From NCBI GenBank assembly GCA_016709765.1, contig JADJMD010000009.1:186001-250000 (forward strand): a stretch of DNA of 64,000 nucleotides. The letters run 5' to 3'. The position numbers were made by a program, and so were the translations under genes. The notes beneath the pieces were generated by a model. It was not told where the DNA came from. It searched no databases and saw only the letters and a list, made by a program, of their open reading frames with translations. The stretch is from Ignavibacteriales bacterium. GTDB lineage: Bacteria; Bacteroidota; Ignavibacteria; Ignavibacteriales; Ignavibacteriaceae. Positions 7,941-16,954 of this stretch are shown in pieces (the first letter of the stretch is position 1; the number at the start of each line of letters is the position of its first letter).

Positions 7941-9547
7941 TTTAATTTTGCTAAATCTTTTGCTTCATTAAAAAGTGTAAGTGCTTTATTTAGTTGGTTG
8001 TCCTGATTCAAGAGTACTGAATACCAGCCTTCATTCTTCCAAAAATTTCTGGCCACCTGGGCTTTCAATCTAGATGATATATAATCTTTATCTTTTAAAT
8101 AATCTTCTTCATTAAAAGCAACGTCTTTATTCTTTGCAAACTCAATAAAGTTCTTAAGTATATCATCGCTTATTTTATAATTATTTCTAAACGATACTAA
8201 ATCATTATTAAACTTATTTTTTATAGATGCAGAATTCTTATCTAAATAAGAAAGAATAAAAGTGTAAAATAAATTATTTCTTAAAAGATTTTGCGTATAA
8301 GATGTAACCATTTCTGATTTAACAATATAATCCGGAGTTATACCTCCGCCGCCATATACGATTCTTCCCTTTCCCGTTTTGTATTCAGGTCTAACAGAAT
8401 CCTGTTCAACAGTATGGTTGATGTTGTCACCTTCTTCTTCCGTAGTGTCTCTTTCCGAATAATAATCTTCTTTATTTTTTTTGCTTTTATAATCACGTTG
8501 GATAAGTCTTCCGCTTGGAGTAAAATATTGTGAAATCGTTAAACGTAATGCAGAATTATCAGATAAATCAAATTGTCTTTGAACGAGTCCTTTTCCAAAT
8601 GATGTTTCGCCTACAATTAAACCACGATCCCAATCCTGCACGGCACCAGAAACAATTTCACTAGCAGAAGCACTTCCACGATTAATCAGAACTATTAAAG
8701 GAATTTCTTCAAACGGAGAAGATTGTGATGCATAATAAACTTCATCAAATTCTTTTCTTCTGCCTTCAGTATAAACAATTTTCTTTTTTCCACTTATAAA
8801 AAGATCACTGATCTTAACTGCTTGATTTAAATAACCTCCAGGGTTACCACGTAAATCAACAACAACCCGTTGCATACCATTTTTATTTAAATCATTCAAC
8901 GCATCAACTAATTCATCATAAGTTGTTTCAGAAAATCTAGAAACACTCACGTATCCGGTATTATTTTCCATCATAAAATGAGTATCAACCGAATACAATG
9001 GAATTTTATCTCTTACGATATTGTAATCAATGAGTTTTGCAACACCAACTCTGCCAATAGAAACTTTAACTTCTGAACCTGCTTTACCTCTAAGTTTATT
9101 TCGTACATCATCATTTGTAATTCCAATTACATCCTGATCATCAATTTTAACAATTCTATCACCTGATAATATTCCTAATGCTTCACTCGGTCCACCAGAA
9201 ATTGCAGACACAACTGTAAGGGTATCATTTACAATCTGGAATTCAATTCCTATCCCCTCAAAATCACCACGAAATGATTCTTCAACCTGGGTAAACTGTG
9301 CTGGTGGTATATAAACTGAGTGTGGATCTAATTCGTTTAACATTCCGTTTATTGCGGATTCAACTAACTTTTGAGTATCAACTTCTTCTACATAATATTT
9401 TTCAGTAAAGGTTAATACATCGTTAAATTTTCTGATGCTATCACGCAGGTTATCTTCAGAAAATGCTTTTTCTAAAAACACTCCAAGGACAATTCCAACT
9501 ACAGCAGTAAATAACAGATAAGGAAACTTTACAGATTTAAATGACAT
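7937..9547 (-). CDS. ctpA: S41 family C-terminal processing peptidase
   Basis: The 536-residue protein begins with a membrane anchor (residues 9-25), then a PDZ domain (around 95-170) that recognises substrate C-termini, then the S41 protease core. The catalytic Ser294 lies in GSASASEI and Lys319 in SFGKGLVQ, with the expected 25-residue spacing. The family trims or degrades periplasmic proteins and regulates cell-wall hydrolases. A C-terminal extension of about 150 residues is present, as often in Bacteroidota tail-specific proteases. Downstream it overlaps the DUF3108 gene by 4 bp. Confidence 0.93.
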   Translation of the reverse strand: MSFKSVKFPYLLFTAVVGIVLGVFLEKAFSEDNLRDSIRKFNDVLTFTEKYYVEEVDTQKLVESAINGMLNELDPHSVYIPPAQFTQVEESFRGDFEGIGIEFQIVNDTLTVVSAISGGPSEALGILSGDRIVKIDDQDVIGITNDDVRNKLRGKAGSEVKVSIGRVGVAKLIDYNIVRDKIPLYSVDTHFMMENNTGYVSVSRFSETTYDELVDALNDLNKNGMQRVVVDLRGNPGGYLNQAVKISDLFISGKKKIVYTEGRRKEFDEVYYASQSSPFEEIPLIVLINRGSASASEIVSGAVQDWDRGLIVGETSFGKGLVQRQFDLSDNSALRLTISQYFTPSGRLIQRDYKSKKNKEDYYSERDTTEEEGDNINHTVEQDSVRPEYKTGKGRIVYGGGGITPDYIVKSEMVTSYTQNLLRNNLFYTFILSYLDKNSASIKNKFNNDLVSFRNNYKISDDILKNFIEFAKNKDVAFNEEDYLKDKDYISSRLKAQVARNFWKNEGWYSVLLNQDNQLNKALTLFNEAKDLAKLK

Positions 9548-9630
9548 TAGTTTGCTCCAAATACTTCAAATATTATGTAATTAATTAAACAATATTAAAT
9601 TATTATATAAGTCAATAAACAATTCCAGAA

Positions 9631-11142
9631 TTAACTTTTAACTTCCGGTTTCATCTGTGGAAAAAATACTACATCACGAATTGAAGGTTGATCTGTAAAC
9701 AACATTACTAATCTATCAATTCCAACTCCTAAACCAGCAGTTGGAGGCATACCAAACTCTAGAGCGCGTATAAAATCCTCATCAATTTGATGCGCTTCAT
9801 CATCGCCTTCTTCTCTCATTTTTACTTGATCTTCAAACCTGTTTCGCTGATCTATCGGGTCATTCAATTCAGAGAAAGCGTTACAAATTTCTCTTCTAAA
9901 AACATACCCTTCAAATCTTTCAACAACCCCTTCTTTCGTACGATGTTTTTTTGCAAGTGGAGATAATTCAAGCGGATAATCAATGATAAAAGTAGGTTGT
10001 ATCAATTCTGGTTCCACTGTAGCGCTAAATAACTCATCAATATATTTTGCTCGGGAATGAATTGTACTAACATCAATTCCAACTTTCTTGGAAGCTGATT
10101 TTAAATCATCCATAGAGCAATCTAAAACGTTCAACTCAGTTTTATTTTTAATTGCTTCAATCATCGATAATCTTTTCCAAGGAGCTTTAAAATTTATCTC
10201 GGTTCCATCAACATTAAATAATAAAGTATTAAAAACGTTGTTGCAAACATGTTCAATCATTTTTTCAACATATTCCATCATCCAATTGTAATCTTTATAT
10301 GGCACATAAAGTTCCATCATTGTAAATTCCGGATTATGTGAACGATCCATTCCTTCATTTCTAAAATCTTTAGAAATTTCATATACGCCATTGAAACCGC
10401 CAACAATCAGTCGCTTAAGATAAAGTTCATCTGCAATTCTTAAATACAATTCTGTGTCCAGCGCGTTGTGATGAGTTACAAATGGGCGTGCTGCTGCACC
10501 TCCATAAAGTGGCTGTAAAATTGGTGTTTCAACTTCCAAATATCCACTTGAATCAAGAAAACTTCTGATAGCAGAAATAATTTTACTTCTTTTTATAAAA
10601 ACGTCTTTTATATCTGGATTAACAATCAAATCTACATATCTTCTTCTGTACCTTAATTCTTTGTCCGCAAATTGATCGAAGATAATTTTTTCACCTTGTT
10701 CATTTATAATTTCTTTTGCTATTGGTAGAGGCTGCAATGATTTCGATAATAATTTCAATTCTCTTGTATGAACAGAAGTTTCCCCAGTCTTAGTTATAAA
10801 GACAAAACCTTCGACACCAACTATATCTCCAATATCCATCAACTTGAATGCATCGTATGATTCTACTATTTCATCTCTTTTAAGATAGACTTGTATTCTG
10901 CCGGTATGATCTTGAATGTGAGCGAAAGATGCTTTACCCATTCTTCTGATTGCCATTATTCTACCGGCAATCCTAACATTCATTTCTGATCCCACAACAA
11001 ATGAGTCTTTAATTTTTTTTGAATCAGAATCCACATCAAAAGAGTAAGCAAATGTTTCAAATCCTTTTAAAGTTAATTCTTCAAGCTCTTCGTATCTTCT
11101 TTTAATTAATTCATTAACTGTAGGTTGAGCACTATTTTCCAA
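9631..11142 (-). CDS. lysS: Lysyl-tRNA synthetase (class II)
   Basis: The 503-residue protein has the N-terminal OB-fold anticodon domain (MNVRIAGRIMAIRRMGKASF) and the class II catalytic core. Motif 2 (FRNEGMDRSHNPEFTMMELY) and motif 3 (GLGVGIDRLVMLF) are present. It charges tRNA-Lys in the cytoplasm. The start is a TTG at 11142. The AGGAG that serves it lies inside the final codons of dacB, whose stop is 2 bp upstream, so translation is probably coupled. No T-box or other leader structure is seen in front of it. Confidence 0.96.
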   Translation of the reverse strand: MENSAQPTVNELIKRRYEELEELTLKGFETFAYSFDVDSDSKKIKDSFVVGSEMNVRIAGRIMAIRRMGKASFAHIQDHTGRIQVYLKRDEIVESYDAFKLMDIGDIVGVEGFVFITKTGETSVHTRELKLLSKSLQPLPIAKEIINEQGEKIIFDQFADKELRYRRRYVDLIVNPDIKDVFIKRSKIISAIRSFLDSSGYLEVETPILQPLYGGAAARPFVTHHNALDTELYLRIADELYLKRLIVGGFNGVYEISKDFRNEGMDRSHNPEFTMMELYVPYKDYNWMMEYVEKMIEHVCNNVFNTLLFNVDGTEINFKAPWKRLSMIEAIKNKTELNVLDCSMDDLKSASKKVGIDVSTIHSRAKYIDELFSATVEPELIQPTFIIDYPLELSPLAKKHRTKEGVVERFEGYVFRREICNAFSELNDPIDQRNRFEDQVKMREEGDDEAHQIDEDFIRALEFGMPPTAGLGVGIDRLVMLFTDQPSIRDVVFFPQMKPEVKS

Positions 11143-11144
11143 AG

Positions 11145-12674
11145 TTATTTTCTCCTAAAATTTGTTAATCGTAAGCAGACAAGATCCTGAATATTATCTG
11201 CAAGTTTTACAGGTACGCTAAAATTATTCGCGATCATTGAAAACACAATTGGTTCATTATCCCCTGTTACTGCATAACCGGACAGGCTCCGCACGTGACC
11301 TATATACCCAGTTTTTGCCCGAACTACATTTTCAGCTGTAGTATTTTTCATTCTATTACCAAGTGTACCATCAACACCTGCGATTGGTAAAGAGTTATAA
11401 AAATCGAAATAGGCCCTTTTATTTGAGTACATATATTTTAACAATTCAACAACTTGCCTTGGCGTAACCATATTTAGATGAGATAAACCACTCCCATCAA
11501 CCATAATAATATTTTCCGGATTAAGTCCGATTTCCGCAAATATTTCTTTTGCAGCATTAATACCATTTATGATCGAACCAAATCCAAGTTTTTCCAATCC
11601 AATTGTTTTTAATAACTGCTCAGCAAAAAAATTCTGGCTTCCTTTATTAATCACTTTAATAATTTCACTAATATTTTCTGAATAGCTTACAAATAATAAT
11701 TCAAGGTCGTCATAATCAATTACTCTTTCGTAATCATCAATATCAATCGCATAACCATTTACTCTTATTCCTCTTTTTTCTAACCGATTTTTAAAAACAA
11801 TCATCGCAAATTGAGTCGGATTTAAAACAGTGGCATAGGTAACAAAATCATTTGCGTCTTTTCTAAATTTGCCTGAAACAGTAATTACATTCGTCCCGCG
11901 TTCCCTGTTTACTTCTATATTAGTTTTTTCATTACCTGCTGCTGCAATTACATGATTTAATATCACTATGCTTCTTAAGCTAGGATTTGATGTAACGATG
12001 ACAGAATCATACTTTGAATCATAATGAATTGTGATATCAACACAGTTGTCGTTAAAAGAAATGGCACTTGATTGAGCTGAATACCAGTCAGTTTCATAAT
12101 CCCAAGACCAGCCATTACCCAATCCAATATCATCAAATAAATTATCATCACCCACTATGTTCCCATTGATATTTGTAACTCCTAAATCAACTAAAGAATC
12201 GATCCAGGTATCATAAACAAAATTTATATCATTATTGTAAAATCTTCCGGATATTGTTGGATCTCCTCTGCCTTGAACAATTAAATCGCCATATATTGTT
12301 GAGCCAGATTGATGACCATTAATAAAAATATTTGTAGAAAATCTATAATCACTACCTAGTAATAATAATCCAGCGGCACTTGTAAATAATTTTAGATTAG
12401 AGGCAGGTACAACAAATTTATCTTCATTTCTTTTATAAAAATATTCGCCGTTTTCAAGTGATTGAATAACAACACCCCAATTTGCATTTCTAAAACTATT
12501 GTCATTAAAAATATCATCTAGCTGTTGACTTAATTCTGAAATTGTTGAATATGAAAAAAGCGGCAAAGAATCTTGTTTAATCCTTGTTGAATCCTGTGCA
12601 GAAATAATTGTTGCAAGAAAACACGAAGTTACAAAAATATAAAAAGTGTTATTTAGATAATCTTTTAATTTCAT
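11145..12674 (-). CDS. dacB: D-alanyl-D-alanine carboxypeptidase/endopeptidase, PBP4 type
   Basis: The 509-residue protein has a signal peptide (to about residue 26) and the three penicillin-binding motifs of the S13 family: SNLK with nucleophile Ser92 and Lys95, SQN in KGSQNFFAEQ, and KTG in RAKTGYIGH. The long insertion between the first two motifs is typical of PBP4. It would trim stem peptides or cut cross-links of peptidoglycan in the periplasm. Its first codons overlap the end of rluB and its end touches lysS. The signal, active-site motifs and length all agree. Confidence 0.93.
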   Translation of the reverse strand: MKLKDYLNNTFYIFVTSCFLATIISAQDSTRIKQDSLPLFSYSTISELSQQLDDIFNDNSFRNANWGVVIQSLENGEYFYKRNEDKFVVPASNLKLFTSAAGLLLLGSDYRFSTNIFINGHQSGSTIYGDLIVQGRGDPTISGRFYNNDINFVYDTWIDSLVDLGVTNINGNIVGDDNLFDDIGLGNGWSWDYETDWYSAQSSAISFNDNCVDITIHYDSKYDSVIVTSNPSLRSIVILNHVIAAAGNEKTNIEVNRERGTNVITVSGKFRKDANDFVTYATVLNPTQFAMIVFKNRLEKRGIRVNGYAIDIDDYERVIDYDDLELLFVSYSENISEIIKVINKGSQNFFAEQLLKTIGLEKLGFGSIINGINAAKEIFAEIGLNPENIIMVDGSGLSHLNMVTPRQVVELLKYMYSNKRAYFDFYNSLPIAGVDGTLGNRMKNTTAENVVRAKTGYIGHVRSLSGYAVTGDNEPIVFSMIANNFSVPVKLADNIQDLVCLRLTNFRRK

Positions 12675-13344
12675 CTTGTGTTAACTTTCTGTATGATCCA
12701 ATTGGAATGTCAGGAACAATTCCTGCAAAACTGCTTCTGTGTAATTTTTCTACTGTGTAATTAATAGTCGTAAACATTTTTTTTACAAAATGATTTCTAC
12801 CTTCAGTGCATTGCACAAGTATGTTTTTTCTATCTTTTTTCTTTCCATATTTGATAGCAATAAATTTTCCGCGTGTACCATCTATAAAAACGCCTTTTAA
12901 CAATGCCGTTTCGTGCTCCGGTGCAAGTTCTTTATCAAGTTTAACTTCATACTCACGTATAATATTATTTTTTGGATGGATCAATTTCTGCGTAAACTCA
13001 CCATCGTTTGTTAAAATTAAAACGCCGGTTGTATTATAATCTAATCTACCAATAGGAAATATTTTTTGTTTGGATTTTATAAGATCCGTTACAGTCATTC
13101 TCTTCTTTTCATCATCAGTTGTTGTTACAACACCTTTTGGTTTATTAAGAAGATAATAAACGTGATCGGCAGGTTTAATTTTTTCTCCATCGACTGTTAC
13201 TTCGTCAATTTCCACATCTATATTAAAAGCAAGCTTATCAATTACTTTTTTATTTACTGTAACTCTTCCTTGTAAAATTAATTCTTCTGCTTTTCTACGG
13301 GAAGTTATGCCACTATCAGCAATAAATTTATTCAGTCTCGTCAT
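12649..13344 (-). CDS. rluB: Pseudouridine synthase, RsuA/RluB family
   Basis: An N-terminal S4 RNA-binding domain (MTRLNKFIADSGITSRRKAE) is followed by the catalytic domain with the GRLDYNTTGVLILTNDG motif that contains the catalytic Asp, and the EGRNHFVKKMF region typical of RluB/RsuA. It isomerises a uridine in rRNA, most likely in 23S. The longest reading frame reaches 13389, but the ATG at 13344 matches the family N-terminus and follows AGAAGAAA. It also reduces overlap with scpB to 17 bp, so it is preferred. The exact target site (RluB-, RluE- or RsuA-like) cannot be assigned. The gene order scpA-scpB-rluB is common in bacteria. Confidence 0.92.
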   Translation of the reverse strand: MTRLNKFIADSGITSRRKAEELILQGRVTVNKKVIDKLAFNIDVEIDEVTVDGEKIKPADHVYYLLNKPKGVVTTTDDEKKRMTVTDLIKSKQKIFPIGRLDYNTTGVLILTNDGEFTQKLIHPKNNIIREYEVKLDKELAPEHETALLKGVFIDGTRGKFIAIKYGKKKDRKNILVQCTEGRNHFVKKMFTTINYTVEKLHRSSFAGIVPDIPIGSYRKLTQDEIKRLSK

Positions 13345-13981
13345 TATTTTCTTCTGAGCTTTCCAATTCCTTTTCGAGGGTTTCTTCAACTAAGTTCATC
13401 ATTATTTTATTTTTTTGTTCAATAAAATCTTCATCCTTCATAATCTCTTCTATCTCACGTGGCTTTGGAAGATCACTTAAATTAAACAATCCAAAATACT
13501 TTAAGAATTCTGTTGTTGTTCCATAAAGTAACGGTCTGCCAATTGTTTCTGCCCTACCTGTAATTGTAATTAGATTTTTCTCTAAAAGTGTGTTTAAGAT
13601 GTAATCAGAATTAACTCCGCGTATTTGTTCTAATTCCGGTTTTGTAATAGGTTGTTTATACGCAATGATAGCAAGAGTTTCCAACGCAGCCTGGCTTAAT
13701 CTTCTTTTGGATTTTTCGGATGATAGAAAACCAACATACTTTGCGTTTATCTCTGTTGTTGCAAAAATAAACCCATTAGCAATTTTCTTTATCTTAAACG
13801 AATTTTCATTTGCCTCATATTTATTGTTCAGTTCTTCTACAGCTAAATGAATATCTGAAGAATTGATTTCAATTTCTTCGCCGTCAATTCCTTTTATAGC
13901 ACGGATAATTTCATTTTCAGAAATTGGTTCATCTGAAGAAAATATTAAAGCTTCAATAATTGATGTATATGTTTTATCCAT
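13328..13981 (-). CDS. scpB: Segregation and condensation protein B
   Basis: The protein has two winged-helix domains (for example RLSQAALETLAIIAYKQPITK and IRGVNSDYILNTLLEKNLI in the second) and a long acidic C-terminal tail. ScpB bridges ScpA and SMC in the condensin complex that compacts and segregates chromosomes. The reading frame can begin at 13993, but the ATG at 13981 gives the short 8-bp overlap with scpA usual for this pair and begins MDKTYTSIIEALIF. Both starts remain possible. Confidence 0.94.
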   Translation of the reverse strand: MDKTYTSIIEALIFSSDEPISENEIIRAIKGIDGEEIEINSSDIHLAVEELNNKYEANENSFKIKKIANGFIFATTEINAKYVGFLSSEKSKRRLSQAALETLAIIAYKQPITKPELEQIRGVNSDYILNTLLEKNLITITGRAETIGRPLLYGTTTEFLKYFGLFNLSDLPKPREIEEIMKDEDFIEQKNKIMMNLVEETLEKELESSEENNDETE

Positions 13982-14693
13982 TTGAAATACCATAAATTAC
14001 AAAATCATTAAATTCAGGTGATTCTTTAATCCCTATTTGCTCCATTTTGGTTAATTCAAGTAATGCAACAAAAGTTATAACGATTCTTATTTTTTCCTGC
14101 ATACCATGAATTAAACTTAGAAAATGTATTTCACCTTTTTCAAGAACACGGCTTAATATATATTTTATTTGCTCGTCTATAGAGACATTTATCTTTCTTA
14201 TTTCGTGAACAACTTGAGGTTTGATTCCTTCAATAGCTTTTTTAAAAGCTTTTGCCAAATCGAATACCGAAATATTTTTTAAGAGTATTTCAAACTCAGG
14301 TGGAGCTTCCATAGAATCTTCAGAAAAATCTCCTCTAAAACTTATTTTTCTTTGGCTCGATTCAAAATATGTAAGATCTTCTGCCACTTCTTTGTACTTT
14401 TTATATTCCAACAGTGCCTTGATCAAATCAGCACGAGGATCTATTTCTTCACCACGCTCATCAACTTCACGTGGTAAAAGCATTCTAACTTTTATGTGCA
14501 TCAGTGTAGAAGCCATCAAAATAAAATCACCAGCAACTTCAAGATCCATTAACTTAATAAGATTTACGTATTCTAAAAACTCTCCAGTTATTCTTGAAAT
14601 AGGAATATCATAAATATTCAGCTCGTCTCTCTTTATAAAAAAGAGAAGTAAATCCAGCGGACCTTCAAACTGATCTAATTTTATTTTATACAT
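13974..14693 (-). CDS. scpA: Segregation and condensation protein A (kleisin)
   Basis: The 239-residue protein begins with the family hallmark FEGPLDLLLFFIKRDELNIYD, the N-terminal kleisin region that contacts the SMC neck. A variable linker follows and then a C-terminal winged helix that binds the SMC head. With ScpB and SMC it forms bacterial condensin; smc itself is not in the window. Its ATG shares one base with the trpS stop (TAATG), so the two genes are tightly coupled. Confidence 0.95.
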   Translation of the reverse strand: MYKIKLDQFEGPLDLLLFFIKRDELNIYDIPISRITGEFLEYVNLIKLMDLEVAGDFILMASTLMHIKVRMLLPREVDERGEEIDPRADLIKALLEYKKYKEVAEDLTYFESSQRKISFRGDFSEDSMEAPPEFEILLKNISVFDLAKAFKKAIEGIKPQVVHEIRKINVSIDEQIKYILSRVLEKGEIHFLSLIHGMQEKIRIVITFVALLELTKMEQIGIKESPEFNDFVIYGISNG

Positions 14694-15673
14694 TAGCCTA
14701 ACTTCATATTTAAATGCACTTCATTCATCGTTTCCTCGGCAACTTTTCTTCCCTTCAATTCACCATCTTGAAGAATATCTTTTACTTTATCAATCCTACT
14801 TTCATAATACTGTCTTTTTTCAATAATAGGTTCAAGAAAATTAGAAATCTTTGCAGCACATTTCATCTTGCAATCAAAACAACCAATTGCACCATTTCTA
14901 CAATCTGATTCAATCTCATTTATATTTTCTGCGTTAAATTTTTTATGATAAGAGAATACAGTACAAACATCTGGATTTCCAGGTGTTTCCTTTTTTAGCT
15001 TGTTAGGATCAATTGATGCTTTCTTCATTCTTTGTTTAACTGTTTCAACATCATCAGAAAGAAGAATAGTATTCTTTAAAGATTTACTCATTTTTGCATT
15101 TCCATCTAGACCGGCTAATCGAGAAAATTTTGTCAATAACGGTTCGGGCTCTGGAAATACTTCGCCATACTGATTATTAAATCTTCGAGCAATTTCTCTT
15201 GATATTTCAATATGCGGAACTTGATCCTCACCAACCGGTACAGCGTTTCCTTTATACAATAAAATATCTGCAGTTTGTAAAACGGGATATCCTAAATGAC
15301 CGTAAATTACATTCTCAATCTTCAAATCTCTAATCTGATCTTTTACAGTCGGATTGCGCTCAAGTCTGTTAGTTGTTATCAACATACTAAAAATCAAATG
15401 TAATTCGGCATGTTGTTTAATTTGTGATTGTCGAAACATCGGGCTTTTTGTTGGATCTAAACCACAAGCTAACCAATCAATTAACATATCAATCGAATTC
15501 TGATAAATATCATTTGTATCTAAATTTGTAGTTAGAACATGATAATCTGCGATAAGGTGAAAATTTTGATATTCATCTTGAAGCTTAACCCAATTTTCTA
15601 ATGCACCAACATAATGACCGATGTGTAATTTACCTGTTGGTCGCATTCCACTTAGAATTCGTTTTTTAGCCAT
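14693..15673 (-). CDS. trpS: Tryptophanyl-tRNA synthetase
   Basis: The 326-residue class I synthetase carries GMRPTGKLHIGHYVGALENW at its start, containing the HIGH motif as HIGH, and the KMSKS loop as KMSKSL near residue 195. The length fits the bacterial TrpRS family. It attaches tryptophan to tRNA-Trp in the cytoplasm. Four cysteines (CTVF, CRNGAIGCFDCKMKC) in the C-terminal part form a cluster seen in some TrpRS that bind an iron-sulfur centre. That is a suggestion from spacing only. Confidence 0.96.
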   Translation of the reverse strand: MAKKRILSGMRPTGKLHIGHYVGALENWVKLQDEYQNFHLIADYHVLTTNLDTNDIYQNSIDMLIDWLACGLDPTKSPMFRQSQIKQHAELHLIFSMLITTNRLERNPTVKDQIRDLKIENVIYGHLGYPVLQTADILLYKGNAVPVGEDQVPHIEISREIARRFNNQYGEVFPEPEPLLTKFSRLAGLDGNAKMSKSLKNTILLSDDVETVKQRMKKASIDPNKLKKETPGNPDVCTVFSYHKKFNAENINEIESDCRNGAIGCFDCKMKCAAKISNFLEPIIEKRQYYESRIDKVKDILQDGELKGRKVAEETMNEVHLNMKLG

Positions 15674-15730
15674 TTAACAAAAATATTGTGAATAATTTAC
15701 CACGAAAGATAATAATAAAGAGTGTAATTT

Positions 15731-16273
15731 TCAGGAAAGATAAAGATAAGGTTTCCAACGCTCATCAAGCCTGCCAACAACATTTTTAATGAATAAAATA
15801 TGGCTTGGTTTAAAAGGTCTAAATAACATTTTCATATTTGCCTCTTCAGGTGTTCTATCGCCTTTACGATTATTACAATGAGTACAGGCTGTGATAAGAT
15901 TTTCCCATGATTCATCTCCGCCCCGGCCTCTTGGAAAAACGTGATCTACGGTAAGCGCAATATCTGCTCTGCCGCAATAAGCGCATTTATAAGCATCTCT
16001 TCTGAGAATATTTTTTCTTGTTAATACAACTTTTTTATAAGGCAGTTTAATGAATTTGCTAATACGGATAACACTCGGCCAGGGATAATTTTTATCAACT
16101 GAGTGTAAAGATTTTCTTTCATCATTTAAAACAGTTTCTGCTTTGCCTAAATAAATAAGTACAACGGCTTTTCGAATATTGCAGACAGATAGTGGCTCGT
16201 AGCTTTGATTTAAAACCAGAACTTTAGAATTGAGTTTTCCATTTGTGGGTATCGATCGTTCGAAGACATACAC
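15731..16273 (-). CDS. HNH endonuclease family protein
   Basis: The 180-residue protein has a conserved N-terminal part (SKVLVLNQSYEPLSVCNIRKA) and a C-terminal HNH domain with CAYCGRADIALTVDHVFPRG followed by ENLITACTHCNNRKGDRTP. This gives the catalytic His-Asn pair and a CxxC...CxxC zinc site. Such stand-alone HNH proteins are conserved single-copy genes in this group and are not obviously mobile. Their substrate is unknown. The start is a GTG at 16273, one base after the stop of the small membrane protein gene upstream, without a clear Shine-Dalgarno, which suggests translational coupling. Confidence 0.88.
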   Translation of the reverse strand: MYVFERSIPTNGKLNSKVLVLNQSYEPLSVCNIRKAVVLIYLGKAETVLNDERKSLHSVDKNYPWPSVIRISKFIKLPYKKVVLTRKNILRRDAYKCAYCGRADIALTVDHVFPRGRGGDESWENLITACTHCNNRKGDRTPEEANMKMLFRPFKPSHILFIKNVVGRLDERWKPYLYLS

Positions 16274-16274
16274 C

Positions 16275-16490
16275 TCAATTAGTTTGCTTTTTAGAATTTT
16301 GTACTAAATAATATCTGATAACAATTCGTAAAACAAAAATCACCCCTACAACGACTAATATTGGGTAATAATATGATCTTGGAATCATTTCGTAAGTTCC
16401 TCTAACCATATCTATTAAAAGTAATCCTGCTAATATGAATGCAATTGCAATTGTGCCGTAATTAAATATTTTGTACCAGGTTTTTTCCAT
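16275..16490 (-). CDS. Small membrane protein, two predicted transmembrane segments
   Basis: This 71-residue protein has hydrophobic stretches near residues 10-27 and 39-60 separated by a short loop (RGTYEMIPRSYYYP), ending in a polar tail QNSKKQTN. No family is recognised. It sits one base before the HNH gene on the same strand, in an otherwise housekeeping run. The sequence suggests only a two-helix inner-membrane hairpin protein. Confidence 0.7.
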   Translation of the reverse strand: MEKTWYKIFNYGTIAIAFILAGLLLIDMVRGTYEMIPRSYYYPILVVVGVIFVLRIVIRYYLVQNSKKQTN

Positions 16491-16564
16491 TATACGCTTA
16501 TTTTATAGGTATTAAACTACGAATTAGATTTCTGTTTTTCAATAATTAAAATGATGGGAAGAGA

Positions 16565-16942
16565 TTATTTTTTGTTAAAAACTATTGCTACACAAGTTAC
16601 ATAATTATCAGAGTGGCTCAGTGATATCTTTATATCTTTATCATCAGAAAAAAACTCTTTTAACTTACCAAAAAATTTAACAACGGGTAAACCGTTTGGT
16701 TCATTAGTTATTTCCATACTTTTCCAGGTTGCTGCCTTTTCCCAACCCGTAGCAAGCGCCTTATAAATAGCTTCTTTAGCCGCAAATCTTGCTGCAAGAT
16801 GTTGATACTTATTATACTTTGCAAGACAATAATCCAACTCATTCTGTGTATAAATTTTGTTTAGGAATGATTCACCGAAGCGGTCAATGCTACTTTTGAT
16901 TCTTTCAATTTCGATTATGTCAATTCCAATTCCGATTACCAT
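16565..16942 (-). CDS. acpS: Holo-[acyl-carrier-protein] synthase
   Basis: The 125-residue protein begins MVIGIGIDIIEIERIKSSID, with the metal-binding Asp of the AcpS signature, and contains FAAKEAIYKALATGW, with the second metal-binding Glu and catalytic Lys. It transfers the 4-phosphopantetheine arm from CoA to acyl carrier protein and is needed for fatty-acid synthesis. It lies 12 bp after the start of the gamma-glutamyltransferase gene region on the same strand, so co-transcription with it is likely. Confidence 0.95.
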   Translation of the reverse strand: MVIGIGIDIIEIERIKSSIDRFGESFLNKIYTQNELDYCLAKYNKYQHLAARFAAKEAIYKALATGWEKAATWKSMEITNEPNGLPVVKFFGKLKEFFSDDKDIKISLSHSDNYVTCVAIVFNKK

Positions 16943-16954
16943 TTAATTCTCTGA

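Noticed and set aside
15674..15730. T-box or attenuator in front of trpS or lysS
   Set aside because: Both genes sit in tight operons with no leader space for such an element; lysS uses a ribosome-binding site inside dacB.
15731..16273. HNH gene as a homing endonuclease or part of a group II intron
   Set aside because: It is a compact stand-alone protein within an operon; no intron RNA or split gene is present.
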